In this document: piece by piece, positions 1-9,079 of the stretch
How positions within the stretch are numbered: position 1 is the first letter of the stretch
Layout of the letters: the number at the start of each line of letters is the position of its first letter
From: Streptomyces sp. CHD11
Lineage (GTDB): Bacteria; Actinomycetota; Actinomycetes; Streptomycetales; Streptomycetaceae
NCBI RefSeq assembly: GCF_018638295.1
Contig: NZ_JABTTS010000009.1
Coordinates: 415,888 to 479,887 of the forward strand
Reading direction: 5' to 3'
DNA length: 64,000 nucleotides
The notes under the pieces: model-generated
What the model saw: only the letters and a program-made list of their open reading frames with translations
What the model was told of the DNA's origin: nothing
Databases searched by the model: none
Program-made: the position numbers and the translations under genes

Positions 1-379
1 TGCCGAGCCGGAACTGGTCCATCGCGGTCACCAGCAGCCCCAGCCCGGCCGCGAGCAGCACGGCGAGGATCGGCCACTGGCGGGCGGGCGCGGGCGCGTC
101 ACCCGGGGCCGCTCTGCCGCCGCCCTCGGGGCGCGCGGTGTCCCGGGTGAACAGCGGGAACCGGCGGGTGGCACGCCGCGGCACGCCCTCGGCGTCGGGC
201 GCGCTGACGGAGTCGCGGACCGTGACGTCCTCGGACCGCTCCGGTGTCCGAGCCTCCGGGGCGTCCTCGGCGCCAAGGGCGTCCTCGGTCCCAGGGGCGT
301 CCTCGGTCCCAGGGGCGTCCTCGGTCCCAGGGGCCCCGGGGGCGTCCCCGGCGTCGGGGGCGTGCCGCTCAGCCGACAC
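1..379 (-). CDS. DUF3017-type membrane protein, 3' end outside window
   Basis: Partial gene; about 126 residues are visible before the window edge. The GTG start at 379 overlaps the folD stop (GTG TCG GCT GA), so the two are translationally coupled. The first ~65 residues are acidic and low complexity, with repeats of the hexapeptide APGTED. A basic stretch ([11 protein letters not shown]) follows, then a hydrophobic segment ([19 protein letters not shown]) that is clearly a membrane helix. A small DUF3017 membrane protein directly after folD is the usual order in Streptomyces; that family name comes from position plus the visible helix. No biochemical function is known. Confidence 0.7.
   Translation of the reverse strand, partial: MSAERHAPDAGDAPGAPGTEDAPGTEDAPGTEDALGAEDAPEARTPERSEDVTVRDSVSAPDAEGVPRRATRRFPLFTRDTARPEGGGRAAPGDAPAPARQWPILAVLLAAGLGLLVTAMDQFRLG
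267..330. repeat. 18-bp tandem repeat inside the DUF3017 gene
   Basis: Three to four head-to-tail copies of an 18-bp unit (GCGTCCTCGGTCCCAGGG on the plus strand), with the leftmost copy diverged (CGCCAAGG). Eighteen bases is six codons, so copy-number change keeps frame and only lengthens or shortens the APGTED region of the encoded N-terminal tail. Confidence 0.85.
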
Positions 380-1223
380 TGCGCTCCGCCGCCTCGACCA
401 CGTTGACCAGCAGCTGGGCCCGGGTCATCGGGCCGACGCCGCCGGGGTTCGGGGCGACCCAGCCGGCCACCTCGGCCACGCCCGGGTGGACGTCGCCCAC
501 GATCTTGCCCTCCGCGCTGCGGGAGACACCGACGTCGAGGACGGCCGCGCCCGGCTTGACGTCCTCGGGACGGACCAGGTGGGCGCTGCCCGCGGCGGCC
601 ACGATGATGTCCGCCCGCCGCAGATGCGCCGCCAGGTCACGCGTGCCGGTGTGGCACTGGGTCACGGTGGCGTTCTCGCTGCGCCGGGTCAGCAGCAGGG
701 GCATCGGGCGGCCGATGGTGACACCGCGCCCGACGACCACGACCTCGGCGCCCTTGATCTCCACGCCGTGGCGGCGCAGCAGGGTGATGATGCCGTTGGG
801 GGTGCAGGGCAGCGGGGCCGGCTCGTTCAGGACGAGGCGGCCGAGGTTCATCGGGTGGAGGCCGTCGGCGTCCTTCTCCGGGTCCATCAGTTCGAGGACG
901 CGGTTCTCGTCGATGCCCCGGGGGAGCGGCAACTGGACGATGTAGCCGGTGCAGGCGGGGTCCTCGTTCAGCTCCCGGACGACCGCCTCGATCTCCTCCT
1001 GGGTGGCCGTCTCCGGCAGTTCGCGCTGGATGGACGCGATGCCCACCTGGGCGCAGTCACGGTGCTTGCCGGCGACGTACTTCTGGCTGCCGGGGTCCTG
1101 TCCCACGAGGATCGTGCCGAGGCCGGGCGTGACGCCCTTCTCCTTCAGCGCCGTCACACGGGCGGTCAGGTCGGACTTGATCTCGGCCGCGGTGGCCTTG
1201 CCATCGAGAATCTGGGCGGTCAT
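369..1223 (-). CDS. folD: Bifunctional methylenetetrahydrofolate dehydrogenase / methenyltetrahydrofolate cyclohydrolase FolD
   Basis: 284 residues, normal for FolD. It interconverts 5,10-methylene-THF and 10-formyl-THF in the cytoplasm with NADP, supplying one-carbon units for purines and formyl-Met. Visible signatures are [16 protein letters not shown] with the catalytic Lys at position 53, [11 protein letters not shown], and the Rossmann-loop motif [13 protein letters not shown]. The start at 1223 gives the conserved [15 protein letters not shown] opening; an upstream in-frame extension to 1379 has no family support. The following DUF3017 gene overlaps its stop codon. Confidence 0.96.
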   Translation of the reverse strand: MTAQILDGKATAAEIKSDLTARVTALKEKGVTPGLGTILVGQDPGSQKYVAGKHRDCAQVGIASIQRELPETATQEEIEAVVRELNEDPACTGYIVQLPLPRGIDENRVLELMDPEKDADGLHPMNLGRLVLNEPAPLPCTPNGIITLLRRHGVEIKGAEVVVVGRGVTIGRPMPLLLTRRSENATVTQCHTGTRDLAAHLRRADIIVAAAGSAHLVRPEDVKPGAAVLDVGVSRSAEGKIVGDVHPGVAEVAGWVAPNPGGVGPMTRAQLLVNVVEAAERSVG

Positions 1224-1516
1224 GCCCCCATCCTCGCGGATGACCGGGCCCCGGTTCCAATCAGCCCGGACGGCGGGCCGCCCGGACGCCCGACCCCGTG
1301 CCCGCTCCTCTTCCGCCCGAATCGGTCCAAGATCAGTGATGTTGCACTTGCACAACACATACGGCGTACGGCTGGACAAGGAAAGGAACGGTCACGAACG
1401 ATGAGAGCGCAGTGCCGCGGGCAGAACCGGGGGGACGGACCGCATCTGTAGAACTTCCTCCGCGCCGGCCCCCGCGTCGTCCCCGCATCTGAAGCCCAAC
1501 CGGAGGAAGAACCGCC
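1224..1516. other. Divergent intergenic region
   Basis: Separates folD (leftward) from a small membrane-protein gene (rightward) and must hold both promoters. A ribosome-binding site CGGAGGAAGAACC lies just before the rightward gene. I see no dyad or small ORF worth naming. Confidence 0.5.
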
Positions 1517-2110
1517 ATGAGTTTCGGCGACCCGAACAACCCCTACGGGCAGCCTCCCCAGCAGCCCCCGGCCGGACCCGGCTACGGCTACCCGCAGCAG
1601 CCCGGCGCCCCGCAGCAGGGATACGGCTACCCCGCCGCCCCGCCGGTGGCCCAGCCGTACGGCGGCGGCGGTTACGCCCCCGCCCAGATGCCGGGCATCA
1701 CGCGCGCCGCGCAGATCCTGCTCGCGGTGATCGCCGTGTCCCACGTGATCATCGCGGCCGTGTACGCCGTGGCGCTGGCCGACTGGGACGAGGTGGTGGC
1801 CGAAGCCGGGCTCAGGGGCGGCACCGACGCGGAGGAGTTCGCCGACCTGGGCAAGGGCGTCATCGTCTTCTTCATCGGTCTGGCCGCCGTTTTCGCGATC
1901 CTCGGCCTGGTGCTGCTGCTCCAGTACGCCAAGGGCGGCAGCAGCGTGCGCGTCTGCTCGATCGTGTACGCCTCGTTCGCGATCGTCAGCGGCATCTTCG
2001 CCCTGGGCATGTTCGGTCTCGGCCTGCTCATCTGGGTGGTCTCGATCCTGGTGATCGTCTTCGCGGCCAAGCGCGCCAGCTCGGAATGGTTCAGACGACC
2101 GCGATACTGA
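1517..2110 (+). CDS. Small membrane protein with Gln/Pro/Gly/Tyr-rich N-terminus
   Basis: 197 residues. Residues 1-55 are a low-complexity cytoplasmic tail rich in Q, P, G and Y (PQQPGAPQQGYGYP). Residues ~60-185 carry four hydrophobic segments: ITRAAQILLAVIAVSHVII; VIVFFIGLAAVFAILGLVLLL; VCSIVYASFAIVSGIFALGM; and FGLGLLIWVVSILVIVFAA. The protein ends in a basic tail (KRASSEWFRRPRY). A GGAGGAAG ribosome-binding site lies 7 bases before ATG 1517. A strong terminator follows. The tail-plus-four-helix design is common in Streptomyces, but I do not recognise a named function. Confidence 0.8.
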   Translation: MSFGDPNNPYGQPPQQPPAGPGYGYPQQPGAPQQGYGYPAAPPVAQPYGGGGYAPAQMPGITRAAQILLAVIAVSHVIIAAVYAVALADWDEVVAEAGLRGGTDAEEFADLGKGVIVFFIGLAAVFAILGLVLLLQYAKGGSSVRVCSIVYASFAIVSGIFALGMFGLGLLIWVVSILVIVFAAKRASSEWFRRPRY

Positions 2111-2150
2111 ACCGCACGGACCCGCTGAACGGTCCGCGCCGTCGTGTCCC

Positions 2151-2194
2151 GCAGGGGCCGTGTCCCGCCACTCGTGGCGTGACACGGCCCCTGC
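2151..2194. terminator. Strong hairpin terminator
   Basis: GCAGGGGCCGTGTC at 2151-2164 pairs exactly with 2181-2194. The apparent loop continues the stem (CCGCCAC/GTGGCGT, one mismatch), giving about 21 pairs closed by a 3-base loop. No T-tract, as is usual in Streptomyces. Confidence 0.85.
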
Positions 2195-2315
2195 GCGTCA
2201 CGGGACGCGCCGTGCGGGCGGAAGCTTCGCCGCTCCGCAGGAGCGTCCCTTAACCTGCTCCCCGTTGGACTGGAGAAAGTTGGCCCCGAGAAATCGGGGA
2301 AGGGGGAACGACTCC

Positions 2316-3059
2316 ATGTACAGCGTCATTGTGGTGCCGCCGTCGGGCGGCGTCGGGGACGAACAGATCCGCATCGCCACGGGTGAACGTCTCACGTTCG
2401 GCAGAGCGGCGACGGAGGGCGGTCTCGCCCTCGCCCATGAAGGAGTGCCCCGGGTCGCCGGTGAGATCTCGGCGCACCGGACGTTCTGGCTGCTGAGCAA
2501 CCTCAGCGAGGACCAGACCTACGTGGTGGAGAACCCGGAGGGCGCCGGCGAACACATCAAGGTCGCGCCGGGCAGGCTGGAGACACCCGTTCCGTTCGAG
2601 TTCGCGCGGGTGGTGCTGCCCTCCGCGGGCGATCTCCTCACGTTCGACGTCTGGGCTCCGTGCCACGCCTTCCGCAGCGTCGACCGCCGCGGGCTCGCGG
2701 GTGCGACGACCGTTCCGGCATTCGCCCTCGACCGTACGAAACGGTACTTCGCGGTGCTCGCGGCGCTGTGCGAGCCCCGGCTGCGCGGCGAGCCGCACGC
2801 CCCGCTGCCCGCGGTCGAGGAACTCGTCGAACGGCTGCGCCCCACCTGGCCGAAGGTCAGCCGCTCCGCCGTCTACTGGAACATCGACTACCTGGCCGTC
2901 AAGCTCCGGCTGAGACCGGGCCCGCATGACGCCGCCCGGACCGGCCGGCGGGCCAACGGCAAGAAGCAGTCCCTCGTCTCGCTCGCCCTCCGCTTCGACC
3001 TGGTGCGTGAGGACGACCTCATCGTGCTCGATCCGTCCCGTAACGAGGTGGTCCGGTGA
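2316..3059 (+). CDS. FHA-like / winged-helix protein coupled to a Ser/Thr kinase
   Basis: 247 residues from ATG 2316, preceded by GGGGAA. The N-terminal ~100 residues look like a forkhead-associated fold: a LTFGR strand turn, an ISAHRTFWLL stretch where the phosphothreonine-binding loops would lie, and a VVEN strand. Residues ~140-247 are helical and charged, with a section (EELVERLRPTWPKVSRSAVYWNIDYLAVKLRL) that reads like a winged-helix module. The stop overlaps the kinase GTG start by GTGA. FHA plus DNA-binding-like module plus coupled kinase suggests a partner or substrate of that kinase. Both assignments are by eye and should be held loosely. Confidence 0.6.
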   Translation: MYSVIVVPPSGGVGDEQIRIATGERLTFGRAATEGGLALAHEGVPRVAGEISAHRTFWLLSNLSEDQTYVVENPEGAGEHIKVAPGRLETPVPFEFARVVLPSAGDLLTFDVWAPCHAFRSVDRRGLAGATTVPAFALDRTKRYFAVLAALCEPRLRGEPHAPLPAVEELVERLRPTWPKVSRSAVYWNIDYLAVKLRLRPGPHDAARTGRRANGKKQSLVSLALRFDLVREDDLIVLDPSRNEVVR

Positions 3060-4399
3060 ACAGACAGCCGTACGCCGTCCCCGTCCCGAAGGGCTATCGG
3101 GTGGGCGTCTGGGAGGTACGCGAAACCCTCGCCTCGGGCGCGTTCGCCACCGTCTACGCGGCCCGCCGGGCCGTCGACGCCCCGGACCCCGCGCTGCCCC
3201 GCGACGCCGCTCTCAAGTTCCTGCCGACCGGCACCCGAACCCCTCGCCAGCTCAGCCACCTGCGCGAACTGGCCGAAAGGGAGGCCGACCTGCTGGGCCG
3301 GATCCGCGCGCCCCGGCTGATCCGCATGTACGAGACCCTGACGGTCGACGACCCGGCCCACCCGGAACTCGACGGTGCCTCCGTCCTCGTCCTGGAACGG
3401 GCGGAGGGTTCCCTGGATGCCTTGCTGGAGCGGACCCCGGCCCCCGAGGCCGGCCCGGCACTGCTCGCCCAGATCTGCGAGGGCCTGCACCAGTTGCACC
3501 ACGCGGGCTGGGTGCACGGTGACCTGAAACCGGCCAACGTGCTGTTGCTGGCGGACGGTTCGGTGCGCCTCGCCGATTTCAACATGGCCGCCGAACTCGA
3601 GGGCACCCACGCCTACTCCCCTGCCTTCGCCACCCCCGACTACACCGCACCCGAACTGCTCTGGCCCGAGATCGACGAGCGGGGCGCCCGGATCCGCCCC
3701 ACCGCCGACATCTGGGCCTTCGGCGTCCTCGCCCACATCGTCCTGTCCGGCTCCTTCCCGCTCCCGGGCGGCTCCACGCAGGCCCGCACCGACGCGGCGA
3801 TGCGCTACGCCCGGGGCGCGGAGGAACTCCGGCTGTCCCCCGGACTCCCCGACGACTGGCGGGAGATCGTACGGGACTGTCTGGCCGCCACGCACGAGGA
3901 GCGCGCCGCGGACACGGCGGCACTGCTGCGCCGCGTGGAACAGGCCGCGGGCGCCTCCCGCTCCGCCCGTCTGCCCCGGCTGAAGCCCCGGCGGTGGCGG
4001 CGCCCCGCGGCCCTGGCGGCGGTCGTCGCCGCGCTGGTGCTTGCGGGCTCCGGCGTGGCGTACACAAGCCTGCGGGACGAGGCTCCCGCGGCCGCCGCGC
4101 CGCCCACGTGCGAGAAGCCGGTGGTGTACGAGGATCCTGAGCACGGCCCCGGCCACATGGCGGGTCACAGCGGCACGTGGGACTTCACCGTCAAACAGGG
4201 GGACGGAGGAAGCCAGGTCAGAGAGCTCCAGTGCCTGCTCCGGTACCTGCACGGCGTCACGGAGGTCGGCGCGGTCGACGGCGATTTCGGCCCCCTGACC
4301 CACGGGGCGGTCGTCACCTTCCAGGAACGGGCCGGGCTGGACGCGGACGGCATGGTGGGCCCCGCCACATGGCGCGCCCTGCGCCGGACGGACGGCTGA
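3056..4399 (+). CDS. Membrane Ser/Thr protein kinase with extracytoplasmic peptidoglycan-binding domain
   Basis: 447 residues. The kinase domain spans ~15-290: Gly-rich loop ETLASGAFATVYAA, Lys in DAALKFLP, catalytic loop WVHGDLKPANVLL (Gly replaces the usual Arg of HRD), LADFNMA in place of DFG, and YTAPELLWPE. A basic linker (RLPRLKPRRWRRP) leads into one membrane helix near 320-342 (AALAAVVAALVLAGSGVAY). The C-terminus, about 375-447, matches a PG_binding_1 domain (REPQ-like RELQCLLRYL, VDGDFGPLTHGAVVTFQ, DGMVGPATWRAL), so it should lie outside the membrane and touch peptidoglycan. The Asp of HGD and the DFN Asp are intact, so activity is plausible. It is coupled to the FHA-like gene upstream. 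Confidence 0.88.
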   Translation: MNRQPYAVPVPKGYRVGVWEVRETLASGAFATVYAARRAVDAPDPALPRDAALKFLPTGTRTPRQLSHLRELAEREADLLGRIRAPRLIRMYETLTVDDPAHPELDGASVLVLERAEGSLDALLERTPAPEAGPALLAQICEGLHQLHHAGWVHGDLKPANVLLLADGSVRLADFNMAAELEGTHAYSPAFATPDYTAPELLWPEIDERGARIRPTADIWAFGVLAHIVLSGSFPLPGGSTQARTDAAMRYARGAEELRLSPGLPDDWREIVRDCLAATHEERAADTAALLRRVEQAAGASRSARLPRLKPRRWRRPAALAAVVAALVLAGSGVAYTSLRDEAPAAAAPPTCEKPVVYEDPEHGPGHMAGHSGTWDFTVKQGDGGSQVRELQCLLRYLHGVTEVGAVDGDFGPLTHGAVVTFQERAGLDADGMVGPATWRALRRTDG

Positions 4400-4431
4400 A
4401 TCCGAGTCCGCTGGTCCCGCGCGGCCGCCGG

Positions 4432-4474
<43 letters not shown>

Positions 4475-6796
4475 CGCACCCACCCCGTCCGCGATCGCCC
4501 CGATCTTCTCGGCCTTGGGGAACCCGACGTCCGGCTCGCCCTTCAGCGCGGCCTTCATGAACGCGGTCCACACCTCCGTGGGGATGTCACCACCGTGGAT
4601 CGAGTCCTTGCCCGCAGTGCCGTTCATGGAGAGCAGCTTGTGACTCTTGGGGTCCTCACGGAACATCGTGACCGCGGTCGAGAGCTGTTTGGTGTAGCCG
4701 ACGAACCAGGCTGACTTGTTCTCGTCGGTCGTACCCGTCTTGCCGGCGGCCGTACGTCCCAGCTCCTTCGCGTGCTGGGCGGTTCCGTTCTCGATCACGT
4801 TCTCGAGCAGGTCGGTGACGTTGTTCGCCACGTTCTCGGGCATGGCCTGCTTGACCCGAGGCTTCTCGAAATTGGGCAGCTCCGTCCCCTTGTGCTTGAC
4901 GGCGGTCACCGAATAGGGATCCGCCTGCTTGCCGGACGCCGCGAAGGTCGCATAGGAATCGGCCATACGGATCGCGCTGGGGGTCGAGGTACCGAGCGCG
5001 AACGAGGCGTTCAGCCCGGCGAAGCTGTCCTTGAGGATGCCGGACCTTTCGGCGACGTCCGCCACGTTCTTCATCCCCACATCCATGCCCAGCTGCACGA
5101 ACGGGGTGTTGACGGACTGCTCCATCGCCTTGCGCAGGGTGATGTAGCCCCACGGGAAGTCGCTCTCGTTCTCCTGGAAGAAGGGTGTGTTGTCCTTCTT
5201 GAGGACGAAGGACCCGTCGTTGTTCCTGACCTTCAGGTGGTCGTCACCGTTGTACTTGCTGAGAGGTGACACACCCTCGCCGTCGGTCTCATAGGTACCG
5301 TGCTGCATCGCGGCGGCCATCACGAACGGCTTCCACGTCGAGCCGACCGGGATACCCGAGGTGTCCGCGTTGTTGTTGAAGTGGCCGTTCTCGAAGCCGG
5401 CACCACCGTAGAGCGCGACGATCGCACCGTCATTGGGTTTCACCGTCGCCGCACCGAACTGGACGTGCTTGTCCAGCTCGCGCTTCGGATCGATGTTCTT
5501 CTTCTCGACCTTCTTGACGGCCTTGGCGAGTGCGTCGACCTTGTCCTTCTCGAAGGTGGTGTAGATCTGGTAGCCGCCCTGGTCGAACTGCGCCTCCGTG
5601 ATGTCGGAGTTCTTCAGGACGAACCGCTTCGCCGTGTCGACGAGATAGCTGATCTGGCCGGTCATGCCCTTGGTCGCCTTGCGGCCCTGCGGCATGGGGT
5701 ACTTCGCGGTCGCCTTCTGGTACTCGGCGTCCGTGAGGTGCTCGTCGGCGTGCATCTGCTCGAGGATCCAGCCCCAGCGCTCCTCGGAGCGCTCGCGGTT
5801 GGCCTCGGGACTGGCCGCCTTGTCGAGGTTCTGGTTGCCCGCGGGGTCGTAGTACGTCGGGCCCTTGAGCAGGGCGGCGAGGAAGGCGCACTCGCTCGGC
5901 GTGAGCTTGACCGCGTCCTTGCCGTAGTACGTCTGGGCGGCGGCCTGGATGCCATAGGCGCCACGGCCGTAGTACGAGGTGTTCAGGTAGCCCTGGAGGA
6001 TCTCGTCCTTGGAGAGCTTCGTGCCCACCTTGATCGAGATGAACATCTCCTTGAACTTCCGGGAGAGCGTCTGTTCCTGGGTCAGGTAGGTGTTCTTGAC
6101 GAACTGCTGGGTGATCGTCGAACCACCCTGGGTGTCACCGCCCGTGGCCATGTTGCCGAGCGCCCGTGCGATACCCATGGGGTCGACGCCCGAGTCGTCG
6201 TAGAAGCTCTTGTTCTCGGCCGAGATCACCGCCCGCTGCATGGCCTCGGGGATACGGTCGATCGTGACGTTCTGCCGGTTCTGGCCGCTGCCCGTGGCGA
6301 CCATCTGCTTGCCGTCGGCCCAGTAGTAGACGTTGTTCTCGGACAGCGCGGCGGCATGCCCCTCGTCCGGCACGCTGACCATCGCGTACCCGATGCCCGC
6401 CACAGCCACCAGGCTTCCGAAGAACGCGATGCACAGGCCGGAGACAAGCTTCCAGGACGGCGTCCAGCGGCGCCAGCCGTCCTTGTCGTGGCGCGGATAG
6501 TCAATGATCCGGTTCTTGGCGGGAGGTGCCGCGCGCCCTCTGCCGCGCCCGGGCGCGGCGGAACCGGCGCGGCGGGCCCCGCCTCTCTGCGCGGCGCGTC
6601 GCGCCTCGGCGCGGCTGCCGTATGCCTGGTCCTCACCTCCCGAGCCACGGGGACCCGGCCCATAGGAATCGGACGGAGATCCGGTGGCGCCTCGCGGTGC
6701 CGCGCGGCGGCCGGAGGACGAGCCGGACTGACCGCGTCGGGCCGCGGCACGTCCGCCTCCCTGCGGCGGCGGCGGTTTGCGACGGTGCTCGCTCAT
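4475..6796 (-). CDS. Class A penicillin-binding protein (transglycosylase/transpeptidase), 3' end disrupted
   Basis: About 774 residues to the G run; the true stop cannot be seen. It polymerises and crosslinks peptidoglycan at the outer face of the membrane. The cytoplasmic tail (~1-115) is rich in Arg, Gly and Pro, followed by a helix at ~122-145 (WKLVSGLCIAFFGSLVAVAGIGYAM). GT51 motifs are AVISAENKSFYDDSGVD, GGSTITQQFVKN, RKFKEMFISIKV and LNTSYYGRGAYGIQ. The transpeptidase carries GSTWKPF (Ser-x-x-Lys), QSVNTPF and AGKTGTT. ATG 6796 gives the MSEHRRKPPPPQGG opening; longer upstream extensions lack support. Reading on through the G run continues antisense to the kinase for hundreds of codons, which cannot be real. 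It is divergent from the PadR gene. Confidence 0.9.
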
Positions 6797-7192
6797 CGAA
6801 CGACTACTCCTCGGGCAGGCGCACCGTTGTGCGCCTGGAAACGGCGTCTGGTTTCCGGTCCCCCCGAAGTACGGATGCGGTGCTTTCCGCATTCACCCGT
6901 ACTGCACCGGGGAGCAAGACGCCCCCGGACGTCACTCGGTTCCCGGTGGTGTGCATGGCGCACAGACTACGCACCGCCAAAACCTGCCGAGCACAGAAGT
7001 TCACCTCAAATCAGGCAACTTGCTGGCAATGAATCAATGATGTGACCCCGTTCACCCCTCTCCCTCTTGTCGCATCCGGAAGACCGTTCTATCGTCATGA
7101 TGTATCGAGTCGATACATCAGCTCGGCATAAGGACTGCGTTCCAGCCGTACACGAGGCCGTCACGGGTGACCGCGGCAGAGGGGAGGCGACG
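6797..7192. other. Divergent promoter region between PBP and PadR genes
   Basis: About 400 bases without a convincing gene. It must carry the PBP promoter (leftward) and the PadR promoter (rightward), and it is locally AT-richer near 6990-7060. The only strong element seen is the 23-bp dyad at 7098-7120. Confidence 0.6.
7098..7120. promoter_or_regulatory. Perfect 11-1-11 inverted repeat, probable PadR operator
   Basis: TGATGTATCGA, one central G at 7109, then its exact reverse complement. It sits 73 bases before the PadR start codon. PadR repressors bind dyads in their own promoters, so autoregulation is the simplest reading. The site could also affect the divergent PBP gene. Confidence 0.7.
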
Positions 7193-7876
7193 ATGAGCCG
7201 GCGTTCCGGAATCCTCGAGTTCGCCGTCCTCGGCCTGCTCCGCGAATCCCCGATGCACGGCTATGAGCTGCGCAAACGACTCAATACGTCGCTGGGTGTG
7301 TTCCGTGCCTTCAGCTACGGAACGCTCTACCCCTGCCTGAAGACGCTGCTCGCCAACGGCTGGTTGATCGAGGAGCCCGGGAACACCACCGAGGACGCCC
7401 TCGCCGCTCCGCTCACGGGGCGCCGCGCCAAGATCGTCTACCGGTTGACGGCCGAGGGCAAGGAGCACTTCGAGCAGTTGCTCTCCCAGACGGGACCGGA
7501 CGCCTACGAGGACGAGACCTTCGCCGCGCGGTTCGCCTTCTTCGGGCAGACATCGCGCGACGTACGGATGCGCGTGCTCGAGGGACGCCGCAGCCGGCTG
7601 GAGGAACGCCTCGAGAAGATGCGCTCCTCCCTGTCGCGGACCCGGGAGCGTCTCGACGACTACACCCTCGAGCTCCAGCGCCACGGGATGGAATCCGTGG
7701 AGCGCGAAGTGCGCTGGCTGAACGAGCTCATCGAGAGCGAGCGGGCGGGACGGGACCTGAAGAGGCCCGCCACCGGGGGATCCGCCCAGCAGGACACCAC
7801 ATCTGGAGCGACGGGCGGCCTGCCCCGGCCGGGGGAGAGCCCCCGGCCGGATACGCCCGACGACACCGCCACGTGA
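7193..7876 (+). CDS. PadR-family transcriptional regulator
   Basis: 227 residues from ATG 7193, with GAGGCGACG just upstream. Residues 3-90 form the PadR winged helix: [24 protein letters not shown], then [18 protein letters not shown] and [17 protein letters not shown]. An insert, [21 protein letters not shown], lies in the wing. Residues ~115-185 are a long charged helical region typical of PadR dimerisation. The last ~40 residues are a disordered Gly/Pro/Thr tail. It stands 43 bases upstream of ino1 on the same strand and may be cotranscribed with it. The dyad at 7098-7120 is the probable operator. The effector is unknown. Confidence 0.88.
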   Translation: MSRRSGILEFAVLGLLRESPMHGYELRKRLNTSLGVFRAFSYGTLYPCLKTLLANGWLIEEPGNTTEDALAAPLTGRRAKIVYRLTAEGKEHFEQLLSQTGPDAYEDETFAARFAFFGQTSRDVRMRVLEGRRSRLEERLEKMRSSLSRTRERLDDYTLELQRHGMESVEREVRWLNELIESERAGRDLKRPATGGSAQQDTTSGATGGLPRPGESPRPDTPDDTAT

Positions 7877-7919
7877 GACCCGTTCAGGGCCTCACTCGTA
7901 CACACAGGGAGCAACCGGA

Positions 7920-9002
7920 ATGGGTTCGGTTCGCGTAGCCATCGTCGGCGTGGGCAACTGCGCCGCGTCGCTGGTACAGGGAGTCGAGTACTACAAGGAC
8001 GCCGACCCGGCGTCCAAGGTGCCGGGCCTGATGCACGTCCAGTTCGGCGAGTACCACGTCCGCGACGTCGAGTTCGTCGCCGCCTTCGACGTGGACGCCA
8101 AGAAGGTCGGTCTCGACCTCGCGGACGCCATCGGCGCCTCTGAGAACAACACCATCAAGATCTGCGACGTCCCCAGCAGCGGGGTGACGGTCCAGCGCGG
8201 CCACACCCTCGACGGTCTCGGCAAGTACTACCGCGAGACCATCGAGGAGTCCGACGAGGACCCGGCCGACATCGTCCAGGTCCTCAAGGACAAGCAGGTC
8301 GACGTTCTCGTCTGCTACCTGCCCGTAGGCTCCGACGACGCGGCGAAGTTCTACGCCCAGTGCGCCATCGACGCCAAGGTCGCCTTCGTCAACGCCCTCC
8401 CGGTCTTCATCGCCGGCACCAAGGAGTGGGCGGACAAGTTCACCGAGGCGGGCGTCCCGATCGTCGGTGACGACATCAAGTCCCAGGTCGGCGCCACCAT
8501 CACGCACCGCGTCATGGCGAAGCTGTTCGAGGACCGCGGCGTCGTCCTGGACCGTACGATGCAACTGAACGTCGGCGGCAACATGGACTTCAAGAACATG
8601 CTCGAGCGCGACCGCCTCGAGTCCAAGAAGATCTCCAAGACGCAGGCCGTCACCTCGCAGATCCCCGACCGGGACCTCGGCGAGAAGAACGTCCACATCG
8701 GCCCGTCCGACTACGTCGCCTGGCTGGACGACCGCAAGTGGGCCTACGTCCGTCTCGAGGGCCGTGCCTTCGGTGACGTCCCGCTGAGCCTGGAGTACAA
8801 GCTCGAGGTCTGGGACTCCCCGAACTCCGCCGGTGTCATCATCGACGCCCTGCGCGCCGCGAAGATTGCCAAGGACCGGGGCATCGGCGGCCCGATCCTC
8901 TCCGCGTCCTCGTACTTCATGAAGTCCCCCCCGGTGCAGTACTTCGACGACCAGGCCCGGGAGAACGTCGAGAAGTTCATCGCCGGCGAGGTCGAGCGCT
9001 AG
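7920..9002 (+). CDS. ino1: myo-Inositol-1-phosphate synthase
   Basis: 360 residues, the short actinobacterial form. It converts glucose 6-phosphate to inositol 1-phosphate using bound NAD, the first step to phosphatidylinositol and mycothiol. The NAD-binding Rossmann turn is [16 protein letters not shown] at residues ~5-20. Other family segments are [35 protein letters not shown] with catalytic-region Lys and Asp, and the oligomerisation segment [23 protein letters not shown] precedes ATG 7920. A perfect hairpin terminator follows. The upstream PadR gene is the obvious candidate regulator. Confidence 0.95.
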   Translation: MGSVRVAIVGVGNCAASLVQGVEYYKDADPASKVPGLMHVQFGEYHVRDVEFVAAFDVDAKKVGLDLADAIGASENNTIKICDVPSSGVTVQRGHTLDGLGKYYRETIEESDEDPADIVQVLKDKQVDVLVCYLPVGSDDAAKFYAQCAIDAKVAFVNALPVFIAGTKEWADKFTEAGVPIVGDDIKSQVGATITHRVMAKLFEDRGVVLDRTMQLNVGGNMDFKNMLERDRLESKKISKTQAVTSQIPDRDLGEKNVHIGPSDYVAWLDDRKWAYVRLEGRAFGDVPLSLEYKLEVWDSPNSAGVIIDALRAAKIAKDRGIGGPILSASSYFMKSPPVQYFDDQARENVEKFIAGEVER

Positions 9003-9023
9003 GACCTCCCGCTGCGGGCAGTC

Positions 9024-9057
9024 GAGGGTCTCCGGGTCGTAGGTCCCGGAGACCCTC
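9024..9057. terminator. Terminator after ino1
   Basis: GAGGGTCTCCGGG at 9024-9036 pairs perfectly with 9045-9057 across an 8-base loop; TTC follows. Confidence 0.85.
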
Positions 9058-9079
9058 TTCATATGTGAGGCTGTGCCTC

